Part shown: positions 35,708 through 46,419 of the stretch, one piece after another
How positions within the stretch are numbered: position 1 is the stretch's first letter
Layout of the letters: every line of letters begins with the position of its first letter
Source: Sclerotinia nivalis
Taxonomy: Eukaryota; Ascomycota; Leotiomycetes; Helotiales; Sclerotiniaceae
Assembly: GCA_029531795.1 (NCBI GenBank)
Contig: JAPEIS010000012.1
Coordinates: forward strand, 744,001-808,000
Reading direction: 5' to 3'
Length of the DNA stretch: 64,000 bases
Translations under genes and position numbers: made by a program
The notes under the pieces: generated by a model
What the model was told of the DNA's origin: nothing
The model's input: only the letters and a program-made list of their open reading frames with translations
The model's database searches: none

Positions 35708-36679
35708 TCTAATGGGATTGTGCTGGTGCGCCAAAGTTTTGAATATATATTTGCCATTCAAGTGGGGATGGTCCGGGGGTTTGGCCCGCAGCGGGTGGAT
35801 TCAGTAAAGTGAAGAAATAGCCCTTATATATGGATCTTAGCTATTGCTGGATGATGTGGTTTCCCTGAAAGTCCTCGAAGAATGATCTATGACTGGTGCT
35901 CTTCTTCGAAGTTCAGATGCTACCTTGGTATATTTTGATCTTGGAAGAGATCAACCAACGAATAGCCAGTCGTCGATTGACGGATGAACGGTGGACGCTG
36001 ATAGACCGTTCTGACGGTGCGTGTTGCCAGAGCTGGCTTACTAGTTCTTAAAGTAGAACCGCTGGTAGAACGACCTCAGTCTTACATCTGTGAAGCAAGG
36101 CATCCTTCATGTGTCAAGAAGTGTATGTTATATGCAAGGCGGTGGTGCTTTGCTTTTTCGGATTAGTTAATGTGATACATCTATCCAAGAGTTTGGTGAC
36201 GTACAGTGAGAGTTGGCATTGTTACATGATTTCCGTATTCCATCATTCTTTTCTCCTCGTCCTAATCATACATGCTCACCATGTCTATGCTATCTCCATT
36301 CATAGTCCTTTACTCTGTTACTGCTTGCGCGTGGATGAGCGCCGAGATCTATTTCAAATATATGGCAATTCTTCTGAACTCAGGGTATCCAATGAACCGG
36401 ACTGCAGTCCAACAATGAGAAGCTTTTAATTTATTTAGGATATTCAAGTCAATTGAAACAATGAATTATATTTAAACATATATAATTTTTGTAATGTTAA
36501 TATAATTAGTATATTCAAGCTATTTGAAATATTGAATTATATTCAAATATTCAAAGAATTTCAATCATTGAAAGCTTAAATCTAGCATGCCGGTCTGGAA
36601 GCTCTCAAAGCTCTCACGATCCTCGTCCCCAAACATGTCTCTGGCGACAAATCACAGCATAACAAGAAAGACAGAAGAC

Positions 36680-36704
36680 ATTTCATTTCATTTCATTTCA
36701 TTTC
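36680..36704. repeat. ATTTC pentanucleotide microsatellite
   Basis: Five tandem units in noncoding DNA downstream of the tRNA-like locus. Confidence 0.85.
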
Positions 36705-37929
36705 TGAATCTCAAGATACAAAGTATAAGACATACAATATGTTATTCATCTCTATCGCGGCGGTAAGATCTCTCACAGAAATGGTGAGAAATACCAGGCA
36801 TGCATATATATATACATACCACCATGAAGAAAGATATGATATAGATACCTACTTCCCTACAACATAACAAGGAGATTTCTACTAAGAAACATACACTGCA
36901 ACCAAAATCGAAAAAGGCAAGTGAAACCCATACACTAATTACAAGAACAAAATCCGTCCATACGAGCAATATCATATAGAAATTCAAATTTCACACTGAA
37001 TATCGCAGTTTGAAATATTAGAAATATTAGAACACTGGATGGGGATACCTACCTACATTACAAAAATACTCAAAGTATTCAAATCATGAAATTTAGTTTT
37101 CGATGGATCCAAAGGAGGATGAGGGATTGTACTAACATTCAGAAAATAAAGATAAAGCTAGTTAGATTTAAATGGGAGATATCTGAGATATATATCTATA
37201 TATATATATTACCCATCGTATAGAGAAAAAATAATTTTCAGGTCCACGAGTAGGATTTGGATTATTGTTGAGATTTTTCGTGAGGATTTATGACTCTATT
37301 TTAGCTATTCACTTAATTATGGGTAGAGTTCGGCGTGAGTTGGTGGATAGATATGTTTAATAGTTAGTATGTTATGAATGACAGACAGCTCATCTATATT
37401 CTATTTCCAGTTGGTTTAAGAAGCCAGTATAAAGCAGCTCAAGATGCATCAATGCTGTGAGTAGAAATCATGAATCGATGTGCCTCGTTGAGTTATTTAT
37501 AAGGCATTGTCTCCTTCAATTCCTGACGCTTATGCTATTGCACTTGCATTTCAAATTTCACATTTCACAATGAATCACTCAACTGGAAAAAGATATTTAT
37601 ACGAGGAATATATATGTACTCGAGTATTCAACTCAATTCATTCCCATTCCCATTCCCAACCCACTCAATCCAATGCACCAGCTCACCCGAGCAAAGATCC
37701 CACCCCAAACACCTAACCAGCATAGCTGCTCCATGCAAATCGAAAAATTCTAACTCAGGTATCCCATCCATCCGAACAATAATGCATGTGCACAATGCAT
37801 GTCAAACCATGAATCCGATTTGTAAGCCCCCAAACTCCATGAATATTCCATCTTTTAAAAACCAACTAAGTATCCATCCACTAATCCAAGCACGCTTTGT
37901 GCGCTATACTATACTATACTGATGCATCA

Positions 37930-40299
37930 TCATAAAACCTCATCGTTATCCCAACTCCACCAACTGCTTCCTCCTTTATCTCCACTGCCTTTAGTCCCGC
38001 TATTATCTACAACCTCTTCCACCACTTCATCATCTCCTACCTCTACAATCTTAGGCATTTTCATCTCTTGCCTCTTAGCCATCTCCTCCTTCCAAATCCT
38101 GATCTCTTCATCATATCCCTGCCACCAATCCCAAACATCTTCCATTCGCGCACTAACCACCTTTCCCGTCCACTGATCGATTTTTGTCGGAATAGCCCAT
38201 GGCCAAAACGGATCCGAGGGGTGCCAAACATCTTTATTCGAGTACTTGGGATGACAATACGTTTCACACATTGCCCATTCGGCTACAAACCAAGTTATGA
38301 ATATTGTGAAAAATAAACCGAACCACGTAAATTTTTTGGTTCCAGGATAGCGAAGGCGTGGAATGGGAATCATGAGGTAGTGAACATTTGGGTTTAGGGC
38401 GGGATCTGGAGGAGTGTCGAGGAAGAAGGGACGAGATGATGTTTTTGGGGTGGGAATACCGAGTTCTTTGGGGGAATGCGAATGTGAACCCGAAGATGCA
38501 ACTTGTTGTTGCAACCTTTCAATGCCATGTCTGGCATCTCGTATACTGCTTGTGGTATGTTTTAAACTTTGATTCATTCGATGGAATGCAAGTTCCTCCA
38601 GTCTCTTTCCTTTCTCTTCGTGAGAAAGTGGTTTGCCGTTTTCATCAGTTTCAAGATTGATCTCTATAGTGTCGGATGCCGGAGATGTAGGTTGATTCGT
38701 TAAAAATAAGGAGAAATCCCGGTCGATAGTAGTAGAGTCGTCTACCCGCGCTTCCTTTTCTATACGTTGGAGGTCGGCGGCGGCGGAGATGGTAGGAGCA
38801 CTGTTTATTGGGGTTGGACGAGTTCGCGAATGTGATTGGGAGGGTTTGGAGGGCTCACTGTTGCTGCGGGGTGACGAAGGTTCCTCTTTGATCTGAGGTT
38901 GTTCTTTGGGGATTATACCATTGGTGCGCATTCGTGGTGGTGCGGGGGTCTCGATCCACCCGCCTGTAACTTTTGGGGTGGGCAATAGGAGTGGGTTGAT
39001 AGGTGCGGATGGAGGTGGAGTTGGTGCGGAATTTGGAAACTTTTCGGAGGCATGCTCGAGCTCGAATGGGGATCTTTCTGATAATATTCGAGCTTCCGGA
39101 TTATTATCCGACCTACCGCTACTGTCTCCGCCGCTACTATTCGTACCTGTAATAGCTTTGGAAAGGTTCCTCAAAATCTGAAGAGAATCTTCTTGTTTGG
39201 AATTTGGCCCATTCGGGCGCCTCTCGTTTCCGCTGAATATTGTAATAGGAGTCCCATGTATCCTTTCTCCTTCTTCCTCCAGTATGGTTTTCCCGTGCAT
39301 TTCATCTATTTCGCCGTTGGTCTCAGCTCGTTCAAACGACCGTGGCTCAAGATTTTCTGAGGCTCTACGACTGTTTTCGATCCTTGGTCGTGTTTCAGTA
39401 TTTTCCGGAACTCTCTGGTTGTAATCGTGCCTTAATCTGTTTTCGCGAGCTCTCTGTATCGCTTTAAGACCGTCTTCACCTTGGAATCTTCTTTCTAACC
39501 GTGACAGAGGTTTCTCTTCCTGCGGCATGACATTCTCTTTATTATTACGCAGGCTGCGTATGGGAATTTCTACATGAACTGGATCGTTTCTTGAAAAGTC
39601 ACCGCTTCGTGCTCTTCGTTCCCTGGGTAACCTATTCCGCAATACTCCTTCCTGCCTTTCCTGCGAAATCTTATTACCTTCAGTCTCATATGAAGTGATT
39701 GGTCTCCGCTCCTCGCGACGTTCTTTCAATTCCTTTCGCAAACGATCTCTTCGTTCTTGTGATTTAGCGCGAACTGTCTCCCTTATCGCATTCTCGTCCC
39801 CTGCTGTTTGCGACACTTTCCGACTCTGAGGTTTAGCGACGAATTTATCTCTCCTCGCCGGCTTTTCTTGGACTTTGACAACATTTGCTTCTCCATCTTC
39901 CTCTTCCTCATCATCGTCTTCAGCAAAACTTCTCTCATTCTCCATAATCTCCTCAATCCTACTCGGTATACCCGCAGTTTTTAATCGCGGACTGTGATTA
40001 AAATCCATACTTCTAGTCGTAAACTCAAGATCCGTATCCCAACCTCTACCCGTCCTATTAGCTTCCTCCTCTCTCAATTTTCCAATGTCCCTTGTAACAC
40101 CCTCAATATCCACACTCGGATCCTCCCCATCATTACCCTCGTCGTCCAAGATTCTCTTTATCCAATTTTCCGCAGGCGTCCTCGTCGCCCTGGTTCCCCA
40201 CCCCACGCCATCAGACCCAGTATTATCATTCGCACTAAGAGTTCCTCTTGCGCGTGGTGAAGGCGAGCTATCGTATCGATGGTGTTTGCTAGGAGCCAT
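37930..40299 (-). CDS. Orphan 789-aa protein, charged and disordered with one C-terminal membrane span
   Basis: Uninterrupted minus-strand frame. I do not recognise the family. Near the N-terminus is a compact segment (ENWIKRILDDEGND, DPSVDIEGVTRDI). Residues about 100-600 are highly charged and disordered, with an acidic run (EDDDEEEEDGE) and many Arg/Lys-rich helical stretches (QERRDRLRKELKERREERR). Around residues 655-680 there is one hydrophobic span (FTWFGLFFTIFITWFVAEW), followed by a Trp-rich conserved-looking region (HPSDPFWPWAIPTKIDQWTG, VWDWWQGYDEEIRIWKEEM). The architecture of a long basic/acidic cytosolic or nuclear tail plus one C-terminal span would fit a nuclear-envelope or ER tail-type protein, but that is inference. 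The start codon lies only 223 bp from the end of a transposon, which therefore sits in its promoter. Confidence 0.75.
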   Translation of the reverse strand: MAPSKHHRYDSSPSPRARGTLSANDNTGSDGVGWGTRATRTPAENWIKRILDDEGNDGEDPSVDIEGVTRDIGKLREEEANRTGRGWDTDLEFTTRSMDFNHSPRLKTAGIPSRIEEIMENERSFAEDDDEEEEDGEANVVKVQEKPARRDKFVAKPQSRKVSQTAGDENAIRETVRAKSQERRDRLRKELKERREERRPITSYETEGNKISQERQEGVLRNRLPRERRARSGDFSRNDPVHVEIPIRSLRNNKENVMPQEEKPLSRLERRFQGEDGLKAIQRARENRLRHDYNQRVPENTETRPRIENSRRASENLEPRSFERAETNGEIDEMHGKTILEEEGERIHGTPITIFSGNERRPNGPNSKQEDSLQILRNLSKAITGTNSSGGDSSGRSDNNPEARILSERSPFELEHASEKFPNSAPTPPPSAPINPLLLPTPKVTGGWIETPAPPRMRTNGIIPKEQPQIKEEPSSPRSNSEPSKPSQSHSRTRPTPINSAPTISAAADLQRIEKEARVDDSTTIDRDFSLFLTNQPTSPASDTIEINLETDENGKPLSHEEKGKRLEELAFHRMNQSLKHTTSSIRDARHGIERLQQQVASSGSHSHSPKELGIPTPKTSSRPFFLDTPPDPALNPNVHYLMIPIPRLRYPGTKKFTWFGLFFTIFITWFVAEWAMCETYCHPKYSNKDVWHPSDPFWPWAIPTKIDQWTGKVVSARMEDVWDWWQGYDEEIRIWKEEMAKRQEMKMPKIVEVGDDEVVEEVVDNSGTKGSGDKGGSSWWSWDNDEVL

Positions 40300-40521
40300 T
40301 TGGGCGCATATTCATAGGTCTGTTGTTGCAATTGTGTTGCAATGGTTGTGATAAAGTGGAATTTTGAGGTTTCGCGGAATGAGAACGCGAAAGCGCGTTT
40401 TTCAGTTTTTGAGGGGCGAGCGCGTGGGTTCTGGTGTTCCTTGTAATCCGTAAGTTGTATTCGTTTGTATATTAATACGGGGAGTTCAGAGCCTTAATGT
40501 ATTATTCACTCGAATTGTATA

Positions 40522-40579
40522 ACGTGGTTTATCAGTGTGCGGGTCATATCAGTGTGTGGGTCACTTTCACCTCAATTCA
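40522..40579 (+). repeat. Left terminal inverted repeat of the transposon (58 bp)
   Basis: It begins ACGTGGTTTATCAG and matches the right end exactly on the opposite strand. It includes two adjacent 17-bp near-copies (TATCAGTGTGCGGGTCA and TATCAGTGTGTGGGTCA) at 40530-40563, probably transposase-binding sites. Confidence 0.95.
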
Positions 40580-40620
40580 ATCTCTTCTCTTTCAACACGC
40601 GTTTTATCAACAATCTACAA

Positions 40621-42266
40621 TGAATTCGAATAACCAAGAAGCCTGTATACTCCTTGCTATCGAAGCTATTCAAAAAGACAAAAAAATAAGCATTCGAAAA
40701 GTTGCAAAGATGTATAATATCTCGAATACAATATTATAATGTAGAATTAATGGTTTTACTCTTTGCTCCGAATATCGACCTAAATCTTATAATCTTTCAG
40801 AATTAGAAGAGAATATCATTTCTGAGTATATACTCGATATAGATATAAGAGGATTTCCACCTAAATTCAGAAATGTAGAAGATATAGCGAATCATATTTT
40901 TGAATCGAGGGGTGCAAAGTGTATTGGGAAGCTTTGGGTGTATCGATTCGTAAAGTATCGAATCGAATTAAAGATACATTTTAATTGTATTTATGACTTT
41001 CAAAAAACTCTCTACAAAGATTCTAAGCTTATTGAAGAGTGGTTTCAATTGGTTTCGAATATATAAGCGAAATATAGTATTCTCGATAGCGATTTCTATA
41101 ATTTCGACGAAACAGGTTTTATAATGGGGATTATATATATTGCAATGGTTGTCATTAGTGCTGAAAGATGCAGTAGAAGTAAATCAATACAATCAGGCAA
41201 TCGAGAATGGATTATAATAATAATATGTGGAAATAGGGAGGGTGAAATCATACCCTTATTTCTAATGGTTCAAGGACAGGTTCATCTTTCCAATTGGTAT
41301 ATCGAAACCGACTTTCCTGTGGAATGGGCTATTAAATCTACATTTAATGGATGGACAAATAATGAAACAGGTTTAGAATAATTGAAATACTTTGATAAAT
41401 ATACTAAGAATCGAAGAAAGGGCAAATATCGAATATTGGTACTAGATGGGCATGAAAGCCATGAATCAGTATCTTTTCAGTCGTATTGCAAAGAGAATGA
41501 TATTATCTGTTTAAAATTACTACCATATTCAAGTCATTTAACTCAATCATTTGATGTTGGCTGTTTTAGTAGTCTGAAACGTTCATATAGTACTCAAATT
41601 GATGGGTTTATCAAGGCACATATCAATTATATTTCGAAAGTTGAATTCTTTATAGCTTTCAAAGCTGCATACCAAAAATCAATTACGATTCAGAATATGA
41701 AATCAGGGTTTCGAGGAACAGGTTTAATACCATTTGATCCTGAAGCTGTACTTTCGAAACTAGATATTCGAATTCGTATACCTACTCCCCCCTCTTTCGA
41801 TCAAGATTTATGGACTTCTCAAACCTTTTACAATCCAACTGAAGCTCTTTCATAATCGATTTTAGTAAGATCTTGAATGGCTCGTTATCAATCAAGCTTT
41901 TCTACATCTATATTCGAGATTGTATTAGCTTTAGCTAAGGGTATAAAAAGATTAATATATGAAAATACACTTTTAAATATAGAGATTCGTATACTTCGAG
42001 CAGCAAATGAAGCATTAAGCAAACGTCGACGTGTAAAAAAAACTCAATTATGTCAAGGAGGAGTGCTTACTGGACAAGAGGCTACCGATATATTATCTCA
42101 GCAAGAGATTGATATTCAGATTCAATACGATGAGCGTCAAAAAGGAAGGAATTCTAATGAGGAAGCATCTTCTAGTCGATATTGTAGTAAGTGTGGAAAG
42201 ACTGGGCATAATACAAGGACTTGTCAAAATAATGTAATAGATCCTAGATTATTAGAATCTTTATAG
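40621..42266 (+). pseudogene. Transposase (HTH-psq, CENP-B-type, DDE_1, zinc knuckle), multiple stops
   Basis: The frame starts ATGAATTCGAATAACC. An N-terminal helix-turn-helix (IRKVAKMYNISN) is followed by a CENP-B-like DNA-binding segment (SEYILDIDIRGFPPKFRNVEDIA, LWVYRFVKYR), the catalytic core with all three acidic positions (NFDETGF, VLDGHESH, FDVGCF), and a C-terminal CCHC knuckle (CSKCGKTGHNTRTC). Stops occur after NTIL (40737), after SNI (41065), after TGLE (about 41379), and after EALS (41853). Missense changes are overwhelmingly in the C-to-T / G-to-A direction relative to what such transposases normally carry (for example Cys/Ser/Tyr for Arg, stop for Trp), as expected from repeat-induced point mutation or long AT drift. 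Confidence 0.88.
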
Positions 42267-42315
42267 TTTTAATCAATTGATTTAATTGTTGTTGAATAAT
42301 ATGGGTTTGAAAGAG

Positions 42316-42373
42316 TGAATTGAGGTGAAAGTGACCCACACACTGATATGACCCGCACACTGATAAACCACGT
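42316..42373 (-). repeat. Right terminal inverted repeat of the transposon (58 bp)
   Basis: Exact inverted copy of the left end, including both 17-bp sub-repeats. It is followed by the TA target duplication. The adjoining spacer to 42835 holds no supported gene. Confidence 0.95.
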
Positions 42374-42835
42374 TAAGCAATTGATTTTATTATGAGCAAA
42401 TAATCATTATTTGGTCATTCGAGGGTAGATTTTGATAGATTCACGGGTGGTGAATCCAAGTTTTGATGTTCGGCTTTTTGTCTAGCTAGTACGAATTTTA
42501 CTAGAATACTTCGAGGTTATTTCTCTCTAAGTACATCTCTGTCCCAACTACTCCGTACTTCTGGACGAGTTATATACGGTCACCACTTTTCCTCAATGAT
42601 ACTTATTTATGTATCTAGTAGTCATCTATAATAACCTCAAATGTTATTATTATTTGAACCACCAGATTAATCTAGGATGTATAAGACTTCCCCGTCCCTT
42701 TCAATATCTTCTCTCTAGATTGATGTCCGTCTATCAATTCAAACCAACCCCCGGTATCATATACAAGTTCAATATTCAATATACAAAGTACAAACTCAAA
42801 CCCAAATTTCCATGCAAACAATGCCGAGAATGCTT

Positions 42836-44848
42836 TTATGAATCTTCCTCTCCCCTTTCTAGCTCGTAAAATAACATATAAACCTCTTTCTGCATGTCCA
42901 GGACTTCACTAGTCTTACTCTCTTTTATCTTTTCGTCGCTAATTCTCCACCACCTTTCAACTGTCTTCTTCTTTCGCTTAGCACGAACTGTTTCCGTCAA
43001 AGACGTCCGACTGCTTTCTTGGTTGGATGGATATGGGTTGGGGGATGATGAGGTGGGAGACGATCGACTAATTGTACTGGATACTTTCGATAGAGTTTTC
43101 CGAGCTGAACGTCCTAGGGAGCGGATGCTGCCAGTATCAGAATCACGGGGGGCTGATGTAGGACCTGCAGTTTTGGACGACGATGCGACAGAACTAGCCG
43201 ACGTTGGATTTATGTTAGAGAGGCGTTTGTTATTCAGTGAAGAGTCTATCGAATTGCGCCCATTGATGACTGGCAGAGATGTGGTAGATGCTGTCGTTGG
43301 TGATAATAACTCGGGGGTCGATGAGAGGGTGGTATTATCACCATCATCCCTTGGAGTAGCGTTTGTTCGAGGTGTCGAAAGTCCTGAGGGGGTAGAATTT
43401 AAAGATCTTGCATACGCGATTGATGGTTGAAAAGTATTTGGGGTTGAGAATGGAGCAACAAGGTTTTGCCTTCGGAAAGATTCATAGTGTCCACTATGAT
43501 GACTTCCCTTGTGGCATACTAGACTAAGAAGCTTGTACTTTCGTCGTTCCAATAAGCCTCCAAGCGGTAGCTGTTCAGGAAATGCTACCTTTGCGGAATT
43601 CTTCATGGTTGTCCTAGACTCAAAAATTGACCTTGAGAGATGAATTGCCATAACCTTTGGGAATTTAGTAATACGGACATGTTTAGCGATTTTTCGCTTG
43701 GGCGCGAATTTCGTATCTGGTAGTTCAACATCGAGAAGCTCCTCTTCGGGATTTGTTTCTATAGCAGCCTTCAGCTTGTCTATTGACTTTTGAGTTTTTT
43801 CCTTGAATTTCTCTGAATTCGAGCGAGAATATTCTTGTTCAAAGGTTTCCAAGGCATGTACTAATCTACACTTCTCGCACTTAAAGTCCTCAATATATTC
43901 TGTTTTAAACATTCCATCAAAGCATGCATTTAAAGTGGTAGATGTAACCTGAGGAACCGACAACGTCAGAGAACAGAATGTTGTCTGAGTAGGCTTTGGT
44001 TTAAAACCACAGGTTAAACATTCGATTTGTGATTCAGAACCACCTTCAAATGGGAACCCATCCTCGTTATCAAAGTCGTTATTGGGTTCTCCACCTTGTT
44101 GGGGCGACCTAGAGGATGTTGAGCTTGCCTTTTCTGAGTTATGAGAAGAAGCTGATGGCGCTTTCGTCGCAGGAGAATTTGTGCCAAGTGTCGCGCTATC
44201 ATCCAGACTAAGCTGGGCCAACTTTTCGTTCACAACTCTTTCATCTAAAGTGTGTAACTCTGCAGATGTAGCAGTGGTAGCCTCTAACTTCCTTGCGTGG
44301 TTTCTTGCCCTGTGACCTGCATGGTACTCGTCGCCTAGCCTCTCGGCCACTACTTGAAGAAACTCCTGCGCGTCCTGTTGTTGCCGGCTAATCCTCTGCT
44401 TAAAGGCAGCTTCTAACGCAGATACAAAAGGCGCAGCAGATATGGTCTTTTTATACAGAGGTCTTTCGTTCAATGCATCCAAGATCTCTTTCAGACCCGT
44501 GGTGACTAAGCCCTTTTGTAGACCTTCTACCTTCCATGCTGGCAAGCCCTGCCGCGCCGGGTCTTCCACAATCTGACTATATACCTCCGAGTTATCCAAT
44601 GCCCTTCTATGCGTCTCCCTGATCAGATATATGCGTAGGTCGCCTAGGCCTGCGAGGGCCTGGAGTACTGAGTTTATAAAACAATCATTGGCATTATTGA
44701 TCAAGCCTACCACTCCTTTCTTCCTCGTATTGGGTGATGAGTTCTGTTCGTCCATCAGGAAGGTTGGCGCAAATACATAGACGAGTGTAATTGCAGCAAG
44801 GGAAGCGCCCGCGGCATATGTTAGAGTCGTGAATTGTTTTTCTGGCAT
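42836..44848 (-). CDS. UBP16: Ubiquitin carboxyl-terminal hydrolase, Ubp16/USP30-like
   Basis: Single-exon 670-aa frame. A membrane span at about residues 10-30 (AAGASLAAITLVYVFAPTFL) precedes the USP catalytic domain, matching the mitochondrial outer-membrane Ubp16/USP30 arrangement. The Cys box is GLINNANDCFINSVLQAL (catalytic Cys about residue 56; Ala-Asn-Asp replaces the common Gly-Asn-Thr). QQQDAQEFL follows. Two CxxC pairs (CLTCGF, CEKC) form the zinc-binding fingers. The His box is SLVCHKGSHHSGHYESFRR, and the closing WWRISDEKI gives the third catalytic residue region. Between His and Asp lies a long Ser/Thr-rich insert (about residues 480-620). It removes ubiquitin from outer-membrane proteins (family knowledge). 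The gene symbol follows yeast and is assigned by architecture. Confidence 0.88.
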   Translation of the reverse strand: MPEKQFTTLTYAAGASLAAITLVYVFAPTFLMDEQNSSPNTRKKGVVGLINNANDCFINSVLQALAGLGDLRIYLIRETHRRALDNSEVYSQIVEDPARQGLPAWKVEGLQKGLVTTGLKEILDALNERPLYKKTISAAPFVSALEAAFKQRISRQQQDAQEFLQVVAERLGDEYHAGHRARNHARKLEATTATSAELHTLDERVVNEKLAQLSLDDSATLGTNSPATKAPSASSHNSEKASSTSSRSPQQGGEPNNDFDNEDGFPFEGGSESQIECLTCGFKPKPTQTTFCSLTLSVPQVTSTTLNACFDGMFKTEYIEDFKCEKCRLVHALETFEQEYSRSNSEKFKEKTQKSIDKLKAAIETNPEEELLDVELPDTKFAPKRKIAKHVRITKFPKVMAIHLSRSIFESRTTMKNSAKVAFPEQLPLGGLLERRKYKLLSLVCHKGSHHSGHYESFRRQNLVAPFSTPNTFQPSIAYARSLNSTPSGLSTPRTNATPRDDGDNTTLSSTPELLSPTTASTTSLPVINGRNSIDSSLNNKRLSNINPTSASSVASSSKTAGPTSAPRDSDTGSIRSLGRSARKTLSKVSSTISRSSPTSSSPNPYPSNQESSRTSLTETVRAKRKKKTVERWWRISDEKIKESKTSEVLDMQKEVYMLFYELERGEEDS

Positions 44849-45452
44849 ACTTTCGTCAAACTAAAGATCGTCGGGAATCTCGGGGGTAGGTCGAAGAGGA
44901 TGGTGAGCGAATCAAATTAAAAGATGAGACAGGTTGAGGAAGTGAGGTTAATTTAAGAGACTTGGGAGGAATTTTTAATATCACTGTTCCATCGCGAGAC
45001 ACACCTTCGATTGAAAGTATTTTGGCGATTTCTTTTGTTTCCAAGGAATAAGGAAATGAAGCTTGTAAGTTCTGTATAAACAAGACCAGGTCCCGCGGCT
45101 AGATTTGTTCCGGATCTAAGTAAAGTAGAGAATTATGCCGTTAAATCCATGAAAACCCTCCTCCGCAGATAGTGCGAATTCTTGACTGTCATGAACGACC
45201 TGGGTTTTAAAATACTTTGAAGTAGGTAGGTACTTGAATGTATTCCGAAATCTCTTATCAAGATCAACCCGGAACAAATATTGGCAACACAAAGTTCTCT
45301 TTCGTTACCCCAGTCTTTGTTAATGCCGACATTCCGGAGCTAGTGGAGGGGTGAATGAAATAAACTAAGGTGTCTATCAAGCATAGCCAAATATTTTTGG
45401 CGATTTGGACTCCAACGATTATTTGGAGATTCTCTCAACTCACTGTCTCTTA
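44849..45452. other. Divergent intergenic promoter region
   Basis: It separates the start codons of the deubiquitinase (minus) and the mitochondrial ribosomal protein gene (plus). No other coding signal is seen. Confidence 0.6.
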
Positions 45453-46419
45453 ATGGCTTCTTTATTACAGTCGCGGGCGCCCTCATGCCTAGCATGCCTT
45501 CGCAGGACAACAAATAGCTTTAGTGATGGGCTTCTATTCTCAAGCAGCCAACAGATTCGAGGGAAGAAGAAGCTTGCGAAAGAAAAGGATCATAACGTTA
45601 CCATTCAGTTAGTGAAACCTGTGATAGGAATTGGCAGAAAGGGCAAGTTTGCGTTGCATCTACCTGAGGACCATAAGTTTCACTCACTAATTTTAATATA
45701 GGAAGAATTGTTCAAGTTCCTCCCGGATTGATGCGAAATAAATTGTATGGCAGGGGATTTGCTGTATATGTGACACCTGGAGAATCCGGAGAAAGCGGTT
45801 TGAGGAAACTCGTCTCTCCTCCTGATAGTACTTTTGGCAAGCGCAAAACTATCAGAATAGAGCAGGTACAAGATCAGAAGAAGGCATACAAATTTCCTAG
45901 CGGAGAACGTCGACTGAATCTCAAGAAAGTGGTTGAACTTGAATTGCTGAGCGTATGTATACCTCGATTTTTCCACAAATTAGAGGACAAGATTTGCTGA
46001 CTGGCTGTGAATAGCCCGAACGCTCCACTGCTATCTTATCCGATTTAATACCACCTTACATAGAATTCTTCGAAACAGCCATCACCATTACCCCTCCACA
46101 AGTAAAGAAGGTCTCGCCATCTTTAGCGTCATCTTCCTCCGTCTCCGCCGCGGCCTCCCAGAATAGTACGGGGAAACCAGAGAAGGTACCTATCTATGGG
46201 TCGGTATCGACTACGGATATAACCGCGAAAATGAAAACCATTTTAGTTCAGGACTCAGAAGGAAAGCGGGTCGTATTTGGACCAGAAGATATCAAATTTG
46301 TTCAAGAGACAGAAGAGAAGGACCGTGTCAAACATTTGGGCATTTATGAGGTTGACATACAACTCAAGGGTGCTACTGATGTTGTTCGAAGGTCTATTAA
46401 AATCAATGCACAAAATTAG
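45453..46419 (+). CDS. MRPL50: Mitochondrial large-subunit ribosomal protein bL9m
   Basis: Exons 45453-45642, 45702-45952 and 46015-46419 give 846 nt, or 281 aa. The N-terminus (MASLLQSRAPSCLACLRRT) is a mitochondrial presequence. Then comes the bL9 signature region: NVTIQLVKPVIGIGRKGRIVQVPPGLMRNKLYGRGFAVY, where the bL9 pattern of G..G....V..G..RN.L...G.A is visible. Fungal bL9m proteins (Mrpl50 in yeast) have a long C-terminal extension like the one seen here. Intron 1 (45643-45701) begins GCAAGT, not GT. The upstream exon ends in AAGG and the acceptor is ATATAG. With this GC-AG intron the conserved RKG-RIVQ junction is restored exactly. The upstream in-frame TTG at 45405 is less likely to be the start. 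Confidence 0.88.

Larger units (their letters stand above)
34903..37929. other. AT-rich gene-poor region
   Basis: Apart from the tRNA-like locus at 35556-35707, I find no supported gene in about 3 kb. AT-rich stretches with repeated TATTCAA/TTGAA motifs (36430-36570) and simple repeats dominate. Short frames here are not protein-like. Confidence 0.6.
40522..42373 (+). mobile_element. Pogo/Fot1-type (Tc1-mariner superfamily) DNA transposon, decayed
   Basis: The 1,852-bp element is bounded by perfect 58-bp terminal inverted repeats and a TA dinucleotide on each side (40520-40521 and 42374-42375), the target duplication of this superfamily. It contains a single transposase gene in plus orientation, broken by several stops and AT-biased changes. 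The ends are intact, so it might still be mobilised in trans. It lies between the 5' end of the 789-aa gene and the 3' end of the deubiquitinase gene. Confidence 0.93.

Noticed and set aside
42894..43430. 178-codon plus-strand frame opposite the deubiquitinase
   Set aside because: It lies over the Ser/Thr-rich insert and His-to-Asp region of a clear minus-strand protein. Its sequence is the low-complexity complement.
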